Below, piece by piece: positions 45,297 through 54,498 of a DNA stretch of 64,000 nt. Within the stretch, counting starts at the first letter, position 1; each line of letters starts with the position of its first letter. The DNA is from Calothrix sp. NIES-4105 (GTDB lineage: Bacteria > Cyanobacteriota > Cyanobacteriia > Cyanobacteriales > Nostocaceae), in assembly GCF_002368415.1 (NCBI RefSeq), contig NZ_AP018292.1, positions 1 to 64,000 of the forward strand, in the 5' to 3' direction. Below the pieces are notes generated by a model, which did not search any database, was not told where the DNA came from, and was given only the letters and a program-made list of their open reading frames with translations. Both the position numbers and the translations under genes were made by a program.

Positions 45297-46058
45297 CTAT
45301 TTACGGGCGCCGGAAACGTTGGCGGAAACCTCAGCATCAACTCGGCATTTTTTTAGAGCAAGTTTGGCTGGTAATCCTCTAAGATACCAACGGTATATAG
45401 TAGCAACAAATTTCTCGTCCTCTAACTCTTCTGGTCGTAATGCTTCATTTACGGCATCTTTGACTATATCGGGTATTTGAGAGAGTAATGCTTCCCCCTT
45501 TAGTAAAGAAAATTTATCTCTACCAGATTTAAGATTTAACCACTGTTTAAAGCTAGCTTTATTACCTTTTTGGCGTAATTCTTTGATTTCTGCTTCTAAG
45601 CCAACTCTTGGTTTTAAATATGGTAAATCATCTGGAATCTCTAATGTTGGGGGCAGTTTTGCTTTCAATATCTCACCCGCCGCTGCATCTGCACGACTAT
45701 TTTTTGCACGCGGAATCCAATTTAACTTGTAATGGTCAAATTTCCTTAGTAAGTTATGCGCTTGATAATACAAAGGTCGAAGTCCAGCATTTTTTACTTG
45801 ATAACGTCCAGACAATTGATAGATAACAAGTTGGCTATCTCCAAATAGCTTAATTTGCTTACAACCAAGTTCATGAGCTTTTTTCAATCCAGCAATGGCG
45901 CCTGAATATTCAGCTACATTATTGGTTTGAACTCCAAGGTCAACGGTGACGATGATTGTTTGACCACTAGGCAGGTCGATAACTGCGGCGCCTGCAGCAG
46001 GGCCAGGATTACTTGGTTCTGCGGCACCATCAAAATAAATACAAGTCCAATCTTCCAT
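45297..46058 (-). CDS. RNase HI-like nuclease with C-terminal extension
   Basis: A 253-aa protein. The first ~130 aa are an RNase H fold with all four acidic residues: Asp10 (YFDGAAEPSNPGPAAG), Glu50 (TNNVAEYSGA), Asp74 (LFGDSQLVIYQLSG) and Asp124 (SRADAAAGEI). It removes RNA from RNA:DNA hybrids. The ~120-aa C-terminal extension (PYLKPRVGLEAEIKELRQKG; WYLRGLPAKLALKKCRVD) is not part of the nuclease and is unrecognised. It lies between the coiled-coil operon and an XRE gene close to the primase-helicase, fitting a role in primer removal or replication control. Confidence 0.88.
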   Translation of the reverse strand: MEDWTCIYFDGAAEPSNPGPAAGAAVIDLPSGQTIIVTVDLGVQTNNVAEYSGAIAGLKKAHELGCKQIKLFGDSQLVIYQLSGRYQVKNAGLRPLYYQAHNLLRKFDHYKLNWIPRAKNSRADAAAGEILKAKLPPTLEIPDDLPYLKPRVGLEAEIKELRQKGNKASFKQWLNLKSGRDKFSLLKGEALLSQIPDIVKDAVNEALRPEELEDEKFVATIYRWYLRGLPAKLALKKCRVDAEVSANVSGARK

Positions 46059-46117
46059 ACCTCTACACCATGTTTACTACAAATATTTTATCAACTAATA
46101 GTAGACAGAACATTAGC

Positions 46118-46438
46118 TTAATCTTTCGTAATAATTTGAGAGATATCCAAGTAGATACCAGGGAATAACTGATTAAAGTCAATATCAAGGGCGCCGCAAA
46201 TAGCCAGCAATAAATCCGTGCTTACTGACTCAGCTTTACCTTCCTCTAATTTATGGATGTATTGGTAACTACAACTGACACCAGTCGCATTGATTTTTTC
46301 TGCCAGTGCGCGCATGGGGATTTTACCGCGCAGTTCTTCGAGGCGCCTTCCCTCTTGAGGACTCCATTTCAGCTTATCTACATAGGATAGAGCAACCATT
46401 AGCTTGTCTTTGTCATTTTGAGCGTTTTGTCTACTCAC
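46118..46438 (-). CDS. XRE-family regulator
   Basis: A 106-aa protein with an HTH_3-like domain (LEELRGKIPMRALAEKINAT, then SYQYIHKLEEGKAESVSTDLL and ICGALDIDFNQLF). It is related to the HTH protein at 2958. It ends close to the RNase H gene and begins just below the palindrome array (46530-47000) that separates it from the primase-helicase, so it may bind that array or its own promoter. Confidence 0.8.
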   Translation of the reverse strand: MSRQNAQNDKDKLMVALSYVDKLKWSPQEGRRLEELRGKIPMRALAEKINATGVSCSYQYIHKLEEGKAESVSTDLLLAICGALDIDFNQLFPGIYLDISQIITKD

Positions 46439-46529
46439 AGATTATAAATAAACCTTAACTACTACAGTTTAGATTTAATCTGGGTAATCAAAACATAAAT
46501 GCAGTTATCTACTTATGTTGAATACGTAA

Positions 46530-47000
46530 TGTTGGCGCCACATTTAGTATCCAAGATATGACACGCTCCGTTGTCAAAAACCACTCGTTTTTTAGCACAA
46601 GAATACTACATTTAAATGTGATCCATTGGATGACAAATTTTTTTGATGCATGGCGCCGACACACAAGAACCAATGGTTTTCAAAATCTTTGAAAGCATAT
46701 AGTACATGCACATCACTAAAAATGTGATCTATTAGATCACAAATTGGTTTGATGCATTGGCGCCGATACCCAAAAGATGAGAACAAATTGTTTTCCGTCA
46801 TCAACTTGTACTACAAACATTTCATAAGTTTCAAGTGTGTCCCACTGGGACACATTCATTTTAAAACCTGTGTTTGATTCTAGATGGTGCCCGAATACCC
46901 AACAGACGAGAACGATTTGTTCTCAAATTCCATGTATAGTACAAGTACTTCACAGGTTTCAAATGTGTCCAAATTGGACACAAAATGTGGGAACGTGCGC
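46530..47000. repeat. Four-unit tandem array of paired palindromes
   Basis: Four units of about 107, 114 and 127 bp spacing. Each has a GGCGCC or GGTGCC, then palindrome P1 and ~45-55 nt later palindrome P2. P1: 46560 (GACACG/CGTTGTC), 46667 (GAACCA/TGGTTTTC), 46781 (GAACAAATTGTTTTC), 46908 (GAGAAC/GTTCTC). P2, all 19 bp: 46617 TGTGATCCATTGGATGACA, 46723 TGTGATCTATTAGATCACA, 46836 TGTGTCCCACTGGGACACA, 46964 TGTGTCCAAATTGGACACA. The arms differ between units but the symmetry is kept. Position between an XRE gene and the primase-helicase fits a replication or partition site. Confidence 0.75.
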
Positions 47001-47071
47001 TCGATTATTAAAACCAGTAGAATATTCAATTCATTAGTAAACAAATTGAATATTCTATTTTATAGATATGG

Positions 47072-50000
47072 TCAGATAACAAACGTTTCTCGAACATGCG
47101 CGGTATAACAGGCGCCTGACTCAGTTTTAATTGTCACAGAACCATTGAGCTGGTCGTAGCTAATCAACTCACCTTGAAATTTAACGGCGCCATTGATTGT
47201 GTGAACTTCGACATCGCAGCCAACAAAAGCATTAACATCACCGTCGAGTTCTACTTGCAACAGTGAGAATTTTTCCAGACAGGGTGCCAACTCATTGCTG
47301 TCGGCATCAGGAGAATTAGAACCATCAACTGTGGCAGGCGCCGATACGAATTGTGACGTTTCCTCAGTCTCAATCACTGGTTGATTATTTTGAGGCGCCG
47401 ATTCTTCCTTTACTTCGCTAGTTACTGATACTGGTTGTTCATCTGAGCCAGGTGCCGTTTCTTCTGATATACTCTCTGATTGGTTTTTTTGGAGTACTGA
47501 TAGTTCGTCTGTCTTTTTTACATCCTCTAAATTTTCTTCACCTACTGAGGGCGCCGACACTTGGGATTGTGTTGACACTTCTTGTTGTTGTCCAGTAGTG
47601 TTTTCAGCTTCTGTCAAAGTGTCAACATCATCTGTATATTCACTTTTTTCATACTTAGTAGTACTAGTATCTGGGTCAAATAAATAAGCAACAAATTTAA
47701 CGTTACGGTTATTTTTAACTACTGTGCCCTTACCCATTTCTTCCAGTTTGTAAAACAGTTCTACAGTGTAGGCGCCTGCGTCACGACCAGACTCTTTAGC
47801 ACGGTTTACCAGCGCACGAATGTTTCTGTAAGCATCACGGGGAGTCAAACCATCTGGGTGTTTTTTAGCAGCTGCGTCATAGATTTTAAGGAGAATTGAA
47901 CTCATGTCATCACTATGAGTTGCAGTTTCTTGTATTACATGAAATGAACTACGGTAATATTGCGCGAATAATACTGCGCGCTCCAATGTTTCTTTTTGTA
48001 GTACACCTACGGGACGGTTTTGGTCGTAATAGCATTCAATAATATGTAACGCCATTGCAATTCGCAACACATGCGTTGGTAGTTTGAACATCCAAGCTCT
48101 AATGGCGCCTGACGGTGTTGACCAAGCTTGCTCGCCGATTTCGTTGTAAATTTTGGTGTAATATCTGTCGGCAGCCTTCGATAGTTTAATAGTAGTAGCA
48201 TTTAATTGCTCTACCCAAGCATACAAAGATGGTAATTTTTCACTCAAATAGCAGTGTCCAAATGTACGTACTGGTTTTCTAGTTTGAGGTTTAGCTAATA
48301 AAAATCTTGCTAGTAGCCCTTGAGAATCTTTGGGGTCAGGAAATATTGCTTGAAAAATATCTGGTTGAATCCCACCAGTGAGGGACAAAGCGGTATTAGC
48401 GATGCTAAAACTATCTTCTTGTAACACTCTATCATTGGTTACAAAGTCACCATCCCATAGCTTTAATAAAATCTCTAATGCCTCACTGACACCATTTTTA
48501 GAGAATTGACCAAACGATTTAAATAATCCCGCAAATTCATCGCGCGCCCACAATGAACCATTTAAGGATTGCTCAGATAAGCGTTTCAAAACCGCTTGGA
48601 TTGTAGCAACTTCAAAAAGATATTTACGTTCGGCAAATATTTCTGGTTTATTAGTACTGTCATCTCCACTTTCCTTCCACTCTTTTAATTCTTTAACTTC
48701 TGCTTCGTAGCGTTTTTTCTCTTGGTGCTGTTTGTCCTTAAAATACCCCAGAACCATTTTATCCGCACGCGATTTTCCGCCTCCAGTTTCTAAAAGTGTC
48801 AACGTCCACGCAATCGATGGGATTTTATGGGAAACAATATCCAAGTCGATTTTTCTCCCTGCAAGTGACAACACCGCTGGGAATAAAGCTTGCCATATGA
48901 CTATTGGGTCAATATTCAATACATCCGCATCGTGCAGGATATCGCGCGCCATTGATGGTAACGCCTTCTTAAAGTCCAACTGGGAATGGCGCCAATCAAT
49001 CAAAGTCTTGAGTCTCAACTCGTCTTCTGGCAACACATCATCCAATCCACCACGACATGATGCCACCAACTTTTTAAACGGCGCCCGCTTCATCCCACTG
49101 TTAGATAATACCTGTTCAAGTTGGTGTTCTTCTTCGTAGTCGGGTAAACCCATTTTTAGGATTTTGTTGACAGTGTTGACAGTAGCTGAAAGCTTTGATG
49201 TATAAGTATCCTGGGTGTTGACGCTATGTTGACTGTCGGTAAACCAGTTGGCGGGTGTGGTTTCCCGACCGTCAAACTGGTGAACCCGGAGGGCGCCGAC
49301 AGTGTTGACAGTTGAAGTTTTAACACTGCCCACACCAACCAATACTCGTTCCTGTTTTGTTGAACAGGAGCGACGTTGCCATGCCTCGTAGCAAGCTTGA
49401 AGTTTATCATCATCTAGCGAAGGATGTTTGGCAACACTGTCGGCATTCTTCCACCAACCTTCATTCTCACCCTTGACATCTGAACCAAGGGGAGGATTGC
49501 AACGCGCGCAAAATTGGTCATACAAAGTACGCGCGTCTCCATCAAAATCAATACCTAACTCAGACAGGCGCCTAGAAGTTGCGACTAGGTTTAAAGATAT
49601 TTTACGAGCCGAATCGTTTCTATTACCATTATTGGCGCCACTTTCCACGAGTTTACGGTCTGCTTTACCCAAGAAAATTTCTAATGGTGGGCGCCTGTAG
49701 GCAACTGGTTTAATTTCTTCTAACGTGCGTGCTGGAGTTGCCACAACTTTTGGCTGAGTTTGGTAATCAATCATGAACTCGATTACCCAAATAGGACATT
49801 CAGCAACTTCTACATCGGTAGGCGCCTTTACCCACTGATAACAACCAGTTTCTGGATGAGTCGATGGAGGCAAAACAGATTGGCAGCCGTCCCAGCGAAA
49901 CTCTAATTGCTGTTCTTTACCGTTTTCATCACGGGCGCCTGTTTTTAATTTCACAGTTTTGACCAAATCCATGAACTCTGGCTGCACACGGTACAACATC

Positions 50001-50344
50001 TGGCGCCGACCTTCTCTACCAGAGGTAAAAACTACCGTTTCTGGTAAATCTCCACCAGATTTTTGTTGGAGTAATTCTTCAGCCGCTAGTCCATCTACAT
50101 CGATGGCTATAAGACCATTACTGATGGCGCCTGTTCTTAACCCATAGCCTTGGGCGCGTCCGTGGTTGAATTCTTGGATAAGTTGTTTAACTGTTAGTGG
50201 CGCCTCGGTTGACCACTGTTTACGGTATGATTCCTTGTTTCCATTGACTGGGGTTAATGCCCAACCAGCAGGGATTGTATCTAATCCTGTGATTAGCTGC
50301 TGTTTGCTTGGGCGACTGGATTTAGCTGAGAATTTGGTAGACAT
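47072..50344 (-). CDS. Plasmid primase-helicase (Prim-Pol plus DUF3987)
   Basis: A 1090-aa protein. I choose ATG 50344 (MSTKFSAKSS) since AAAAGGA lies 8 nt upstream; the ATG at 50353 would overlap that site. The N-terminal Prim-Pol domain (about 20-210) has GYGLRTGAISNGLIAIDVDG and WDGCQSVLPPSTHPETG. The central DUF3987 helicase-like domain (about 420-800) has a Walker A-like ETGGGKSRAD, an SLWARDEFAGL acidic motif and LSLTGGIQPDIF. The last ~200 aa are low-complexity and acidic with many SAP/SEE stretches, ending in a small beta domain (VDGDVNAFVGCDVEVHTI). Such proteins prime and unwind plasmid or island DNA. Confidence 0.88.
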   Translation of the reverse strand: MSTKFSAKSSRPSKQQLITGLDTIPAGWALTPVNGNKESYRKQWSTEAPLTVKQLIQEFNHGRAQGYGLRTGAISNGLIAIDVDGLAAEELLQQKSGGDLPETVVFTSGREGRRQMLYRVQPEFMDLVKTVKLKTGARDENGKEQQLEFRWDGCQSVLPPSTHPETGCYQWVKAPTDVEVAECPIWVIEFMIDYQTQPKVVATPARTLEEIKPVAYRRPPLEIFLGKADRKLVESGANNGNRNDSARKISLNLVATSRRLSELGIDFDGDARTLYDQFCARCNPPLGSDVKGENEGWWKNADSVAKHPSLDDDKLQACYEAWQRRSCSTKQERVLVGVGSVKTSTVNTVGALRVHQFDGRETTPANWFTDSQHSVNTQDTYTSKLSATVNTVNKILKMGLPDYEEEHQLEQVLSNSGMKRAPFKKLVASCRGGLDDVLPEDELRLKTLIDWRHSQLDFKKALPSMARDILHDADVLNIDPIVIWQALFPAVLSLAGRKIDLDIVSHKIPSIAWTLTLLETGGGKSRADKMVLGYFKDKQHQEKKRYEAEVKELKEWKESGDDSTNKPEIFAERKYLFEVATIQAVLKRLSEQSLNGSLWARDEFAGLFKSFGQFSKNGVSEALEILLKLWDGDFVTNDRVLQEDSFSIANTALSLTGGIQPDIFQAIFPDPKDSQGLLARFLLAKPQTRKPVRTFGHCYLSEKLPSLYAWVEQLNATTIKLSKAADRYYTKIYNEIGEQAWSTPSGAIRAWMFKLPTHVLRIAMALHIIECYYDQNRPVGVLQKETLERAVLFAQYYRSSFHVIQETATHSDDMSSILLKIYDAAAKKHPDGLTPRDAYRNIRALVNRAKESGRDAGAYTVELFYKLEEMGKGTVVKNNRNVKFVAYLFDPDTSTTKYEKSEYTDDVDTLTEAENTTGQQQEVSTQSQVSAPSVGEENLEDVKKTDELSVLQKNQSESISEETAPGSDEQPVSVTSEVKEESAPQNNQPVIETEETSQFVSAPATVDGSNSPDADSNELAPCLEKFSLLQVELDGDVNAFVGCDVEVHTINGAVKFQGELISYDQLNGSVTIKTESGACYTAHVRETFVI

Positions 50345-50353
50345 AAGGTGCAT

Positions 50354-50657
50354 CCTTTTGAGTTAAGGGTGCCTAACCGGAGCTTGATATTACTTGATAT
50401 TTCCCTTACCATAAAATTAATGTATAAATTCTGTCTGCTGTTAGGCATTATCTGGGTTAGCTACGACTACAAGGAGTAATTAAACTCCTACTAGTAGTGG
50501 TAGTTGTAAGAAAAACTCAGGTTATATCTGCTAGTTAGGCAGTCTTTTTTTTGCGTATATAACTACTAAGCTACCTTAAATAGTTATTTAAAATTAACTA
50601 TAGCACTATAATCATTATAGTATGTAAGATTGTTTAAAAATTTTATTTGCTTTTCAA
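50354..50657. other. Divergent promoter region
   Basis: Separates the primase-helicase from an HTH gene. AT-rich with TAGTAGTGGTAGTTG and TATAATCATTATAG (about 50608-50621), which contains a short inverted repeat and -10-like TATAAT and TATAGT. No gene seen. Confidence 0.4.
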
Positions 50658-50951
50658 GTGATGCTTATGCTGCTACCATTTATGCGCCACATTCGCACTA
50701 ATGTTTTGCATCCACGCGCTTTCATTAAAAAATACGGTCTGTCTCAACCCCAACTCGCTGAACTTCTCGGCGTGTCGTTACCGCTTGTCAGGACTTGGTT
50801 TGCACGAGAAAGCCCCCGTCAACCTGAGCAGCGCTACTTAGACCGCCTAGCGGAAATAGACGCTCTCCTTGAAATCAAGAAAGTGATTGACGAGAAGTTG
50901 CCTCCCCACCTGCAAGAATTATTTAATTTGAATAAGCACTCTAATAGTTAG
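50658..50951 (+). CDS. Small HTH DNA-binding protein
   Basis: Up to 97 aa; the best start is uncertain (ATG 50658, 50661 or 50682, the last giving MRHIRTNVLHPRAF). The HTH is evident: AFIKKYGLSQPQLAELLGVS, LPLVRTWFARESPRQPEQRY. A helical tail follows (LAEIDALLEIKKVIDEKLP). Divergent from the primase-helicase, so a likely repressor or copy-control protein. A truncated paralog lies just downstream at 51027. Confidence 0.75.
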   Translation: MMLMLLPFMRHIRTNVLHPRAFIKKYGLSQPQLAELLGVSLPLVRTWFARESPRQPEQRYLDRLAEIDALLEIKKVIDEKLPPHLQELFNLNKHSNS

Positions 50952-51026
50952 ACTGTTAAGTGAGAATTTTTGTTGTAGCATAGTTGCATATATAGAAGCT
51001 TTATTGCAACAAGGTCACTTTTTGGC

Positions 51027-51170
51027 ATGAATAAAGCTATCTCGCATCCGCGTGAATTTACTCGTAAGTACAAATTTACCCAAGCTAAACTTGCGGACTT
51101 GCTTGGAGTATATGTTCAGCTCGTGAAATCATGGTTCTCAAAGAGCAAGCATGTTGGTATCAAGCAGTAA
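51027..51170 (+). pseudogene. Truncated HTH gene fused to ParB-like debris
   Basis: Reads NKAISHPREFTRKYKFTQAK, LADLLGVYVQLVKSWFSKSK then runs into the ParB-like relic out of frame and stops at 51168. The HTH matches the gene at 50658 (AFIKKYGLSQPQLAELLGVS). Confidence 0.7.
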
Positions 51171-51609
51171 AAGAAGCTGGTGAAAAAGTGCCATCGGGTA
51201 AGATAGTTAAAGGCATTGTAGATAAAATCAGAGAATGAACAAAAATTTCAGTACCCTACCGTAAGGGTGAAGTGTGTACAATTATTACCAAGGATAATCC
51301 AGACTTAAAAGGTAAAGGTGGTGATTAGTGTATTGTTGTTGATGTGCATCAATATATCGCAGTTCTGTTCTAACTTGGGACGCAAAGTATACAATGAAAC
51401 CGGAAAATTTCAGAAGTTTAGATTTATTAGATTCTGATAACGCCGCAATGCAAGATTTATGTAATCGTTTACGGTGCCTGAACAGTATTGAAAAAATAGA
51501 CGATATCGAACGCTCTATCTTAAAAGCAATGGAGAAGAGGACTAAACCTTTGACACCAGTGCAAGAGAAAGTATTAGCATTAATTGAGGAAGAATACGGT
51601 ATCGAGTAA
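51145..51609 (+). pseudogene. ParB-like gene relic
   Basis: The C-terminal part of the family at 61566: QACWYQAVKEAGEKVPSGKI, KGEVCTIITKDNPDLKGKGG, then FRSLDLLDSDNAAMQDLCNR and the end LTPVQEKVLALIEEEYGIE. Stops at about 51236 and 51327 and the missing N-terminal half show it is dead. The last 71 codons (ATG 51394) are still open. Confidence 0.75.
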
Positions 51610-52176
51610 AGTTAGGTGGCGCCTACCTACTGACTACGCCACTTTTACCATAAGTGTTCAAAAGGCAAACAGCGCCATATCCAACACAAGACCTTGTATA
51701 TTTTTATTCTCGCAAAGTAAAAACTTAAGTGGTAATAATCATTCTCTGGCTAATTTAACAGGCGCCTTTAAATAGATGAAAAGCTTGTACGATAGGCTTA
51801 TAGCAGTATATTTCAGATGAAGCAAAAAAGTTTTCCTTTTTTCCGTAATCATTCTTGGCGAGTATGAATCTTATATAGAAGTTGTTACTTAAGTAAAAAC
51901 CGAAGTATTACAAATTTAGTTCTGACAACTGTCTCAAGAACATGTAGATGTCACAGTACATTAGTATGCTTAAGTCAGTCACCATCAAAATACAGGCTTT
52001 ATTGTTTCGGCTGATAAAACAAATAAATATTTTGGCTTCAAGCGTGTTGATTTAAATTTAATTTTTTTAACGAGTGTATTTTCGCTATTAATCAAAGCTG
52101 AATACATGGTCGTTAAACATTGGCACCTGTTTACATAATTTGAAATAATTTAATTTTATTTTAATTGGAGTTCATA
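51610..52176. other. Intergenic, no gene seen
   Basis: Holds two GGCGCC sites (about 51620 and 51761), AT-rich filler and, at its right end, the GGAG ribosome site of the gene at 52177. Short frames here lack coding character. Confidence 0.4.
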
Positions 52177-52731
52177 ATGAATAACGCGACTACTACTTTT
52201 ACCGGACGTATATTAAATAGCAAAACCAGAAATGGTGTTGATGGTGTAAAAGTAACCCTTGAACTTAACGATAAAACATATATAGTTCACACAGATAGTG
52301 AAGGTTTCTATAAATTTGATGCTAATTTGAGTGCAACAAAGGTTTCCGCGCGCGTTCGCGTGGATATAGAAGGGTACGAAAAATATAATAGACATATTAC
52401 TATCACATCCGACCATAGCAATATAGAAGAAATTCATTTGACTCCAGCTAAGAATAAATCAAAAATTAGTTTAGAGAAAGTAGTAAGCATTGTGTCTATA
52501 GTTAGCGCAGTTATTGGATTTGCAACTTACATAAACTTTAGCCCTTTCACTTCACAACAAGCACAGGCGCCGTCAGGGCAAAACTGCGACCCAGCATATC
52601 CAGATTTATGCATAGCTCCAAACTCTAAAGATTTAAAATGTTCTGATGTTGACAAGAAAAACTTTAAAGTGCTACCACCAGACCCACATGGATTTGACCG
52701 GGATAAAAATGGTATTGGTTGCGAAAAATAA
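52177..52731 (+). CDS. Membrane-anchored Ig-like/excalibur protein
   Basis: 184 aa from ATG 52177 (MNNATTTFTGRI), with TTGGAG 8 nt upstream. The N-terminal beta domain (8-90, GRILNSKTRNGVDGVKVTLE, HTDSEGFYKFDANL) is a carboxypeptidase-regulatory-like fold. One membrane segment (VVSIVSIVSAVIGFATYI) separates it from a C-terminal excalibur calcium-binding motif, with Cys pairs and FDRDKNGIGCEK. Orientation is probably N-terminus inside, excalibur domain outside. Excalibur domains are typical of cell-surface and secreted nuclease-like proteins. Function otherwise unknown. Confidence 0.7.
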   Translation: MNNATTTFTGRILNSKTRNGVDGVKVTLELNDKTYIVHTDSEGFYKFDANLSATKVSARVRVDIEGYEKYNRHITITSDHSNIEEIHLTPAKNKSKISLEKVVSIVSIVSAVIGFATYINFSPFTSQQAQAPSGQNCDPAYPDLCIAPNSKDLKCSDVDKKNFKVLPPDPHGFDRDKNGIGCEK

Positions 52732-52859
52732 ATATAGTTCACGGTGCCTGTTTTATCCGGATTGATTTTTAGAACTTTGTACAGAATATACGATAATCAT
52801 TATTATACTTGTTCATATGTACGAAAAATTACGAGTACAAACCTTCATAGGTGATTATT

Positions 52860-54389
52860 ATGGTATCTAAATTTACCGATAGTTCTCTGGATTTATCTCG
52901 CCCCCTTAGCAGCGCTCTAAATTACCAATTTACCCCGGACTTGCTAAATCCGCTCGGTAATTATGCATACTCTCAAAGTTCGAGTAATGATTTTGCGAAT
53001 AATCTCTATACAAATAGTATTTATTTAGGCGAATTTGCAGACGGTAAACAAGAAAAACGCAGCGATACTGTTGGAGGTTTTAATAATACGAGTGATTTTT
53101 TTAGATTTAATATTACTTCTTTCCGTACAAATATCGATATTAGTTCAATCGACAGCAACAACGCGATCGACTTACAACTAATTCAAGATAAAAATAATAA
53201 CGGCGCCGTAGACAGTCCAGAAGAAATTATTTCCCAATCCCTCCATGAAGGAACCAGAGGACATTTTATTGCTGAAATTTTAAATCCAGGTGAATACTCA
53301 ATTCGAGTAATTCCCAAAAATACCGCGATAGTCATAGCATACGATATAGAACTTCGCAGCACCTTACTTTCCACAGACTTTTCCCAATTTGCCAGTTTTA
53401 AAAAACCGACAAATATATGGCGATACGACGAAGGTGGTAGAACCGAAAGAGAAACTAGTCAAGGTGGTACATCCAACGGCATAAAATCCAGTAAGGAAAC
53501 TATCCTCGTTATTCATGGTTGGAAAAATAACGATCAAGTCGATACAGTCCGAGAATTAGCAAAAGAGGCTAGCGAATTCCAAGATTATCAAGTTTTGTCT
53601 TTAGATTGGAGTAGTATTGCGGAAGCTGGTTTGGATGATGGTATCATTCCGTACAAAACTGCCGGATGGATTTCTACGATTGGCAAATGGACTCACGATC
53701 GTCTGGTGCAATTGGGCATCGATGAAGAGCAACTAACTATTGTCGGGCATAGTTTGGGTACATATATCGGTACCGAAATTGGAAGACTTTTCGGTAAAGT
53801 TAAAAATTTTGTTGCTCTCGATCCAGCTTTCCCAGCAGATGGGTTAGTTGGATACGATATCGACAACCAAAGGGATGGCAAACAAGGTCCTTCAAATTTT
53901 AGAGACATAGCTACTAATTCCCTAGCATTTGTAGTTGCAGATAATTGGTTGGGCATACCCGGTATCAGCTTAGGAACTGCGGGAGATAATGACAAAGCTA
54001 GTACGGCAAACATTTCTTTGATAATCAAATTTGAGGGCAAAGATGGATTTAATGCCTACGACGCTCATGGTGCGGTTGTTGACGTGTTTACAAATGCTCT
54101 CGATCGCAGATTGATTAATTTTAGTTCTGTTAATTTTAATTTGCCTGATTTTCGCAGCAATTGGTATGACAACAATGGCGATAAAGATAATTTTTGGGAT
54201 CGGATAGTCAACCCCGGCAAGCATGAAGGCACGATTAAGGCAAAATGGACGCTCAAGAATTTATCTTGGAATGACGCTCCCAATAAACTATGGAACAAAG
54301 ATAGCGACATTTACAATCCTTGGGGTATCAAAGAATTGCGGCGAGTCACGAACTCTGGTGGTTCGGAAAAATCAACTTGGAAACAGTAA
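52860..54389 (+). CDS. Secreted lipase-like hydrolase with PPC-like domain
   Basis: About 509 aa from ATG 52860 (MVSKFTDSSLDLSRPL). Residues ~45-165 form a pre-peptidase C-like beta domain (TVGGFNNTSDFFRF; DLQLIQDKNNNGAVD; GEYSIRVIPKN). The catalytic domain is of the pancreatic-lipase alpha/beta hydrolase type: ETILVIHGWKNND, nucleophile Ser in GHSLGTYIG, Asp in VALDPAFPADG and His in YDAHGAVVDVF. No classical signal peptide, as is usual for type I-exported cyanobacterial proteins. Likely an extracellular esterase or lipase. Confidence 0.8.
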   Translation: MVSKFTDSSLDLSRPLSSALNYQFTPDLLNPLGNYAYSQSSSNDFANNLYTNSIYLGEFADGKQEKRSDTVGGFNNTSDFFRFNITSFRTNIDISSIDSNNAIDLQLIQDKNNNGAVDSPEEIISQSLHEGTRGHFIAEILNPGEYSIRVIPKNTAIVIAYDIELRSTLLSTDFSQFASFKKPTNIWRYDEGGRTERETSQGGTSNGIKSSKETILVIHGWKNNDQVDTVRELAKEASEFQDYQVLSLDWSSIAEAGLDDGIIPYKTAGWISTIGKWTHDRLVQLGIDEEQLTIVGHSLGTYIGTEIGRLFGKVKNFVALDPAFPADGLVGYDIDNQRDGKQGPSNFRDIATNSLAFVVADNWLGIPGISLGTAGDNDKASTANISLIIKFEGKDGFNAYDAHGAVVDVFTNALDRRLINFSSVNFNLPDFRSNWYDNNGDKDNFWDRIVNPGKHEGTIKAKWTLKNLSWNDAPNKLWNKDSDIYNPWGIKELRRVTNSGGSEKSTWKQ

Positions 54390-54498
54390 CTACGCCCACC
54401 AACCGAAACTTATCGTGTGCATATGTGTCTAAATTATTCCTATTTACGCCAAAACATACCATTTTTTTACTACTAAAATGATAGGCGCCTACCAAAAA

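Noticed and set aside
46617-46982. CRP-type binding sites (TGTGA...TCACA)
   Set aside because: The half-sites are separated by 9 bp, not the 6 bp of CRP/SyCRP1 sites, and inner bases change between copies.
46530-47000. CRISPR array
   Set aside because: The repeated parts are palindromes of differing sequence at ~110-bp spacing, not identical direct repeats with unique spacers, and no cas gene is in the window.
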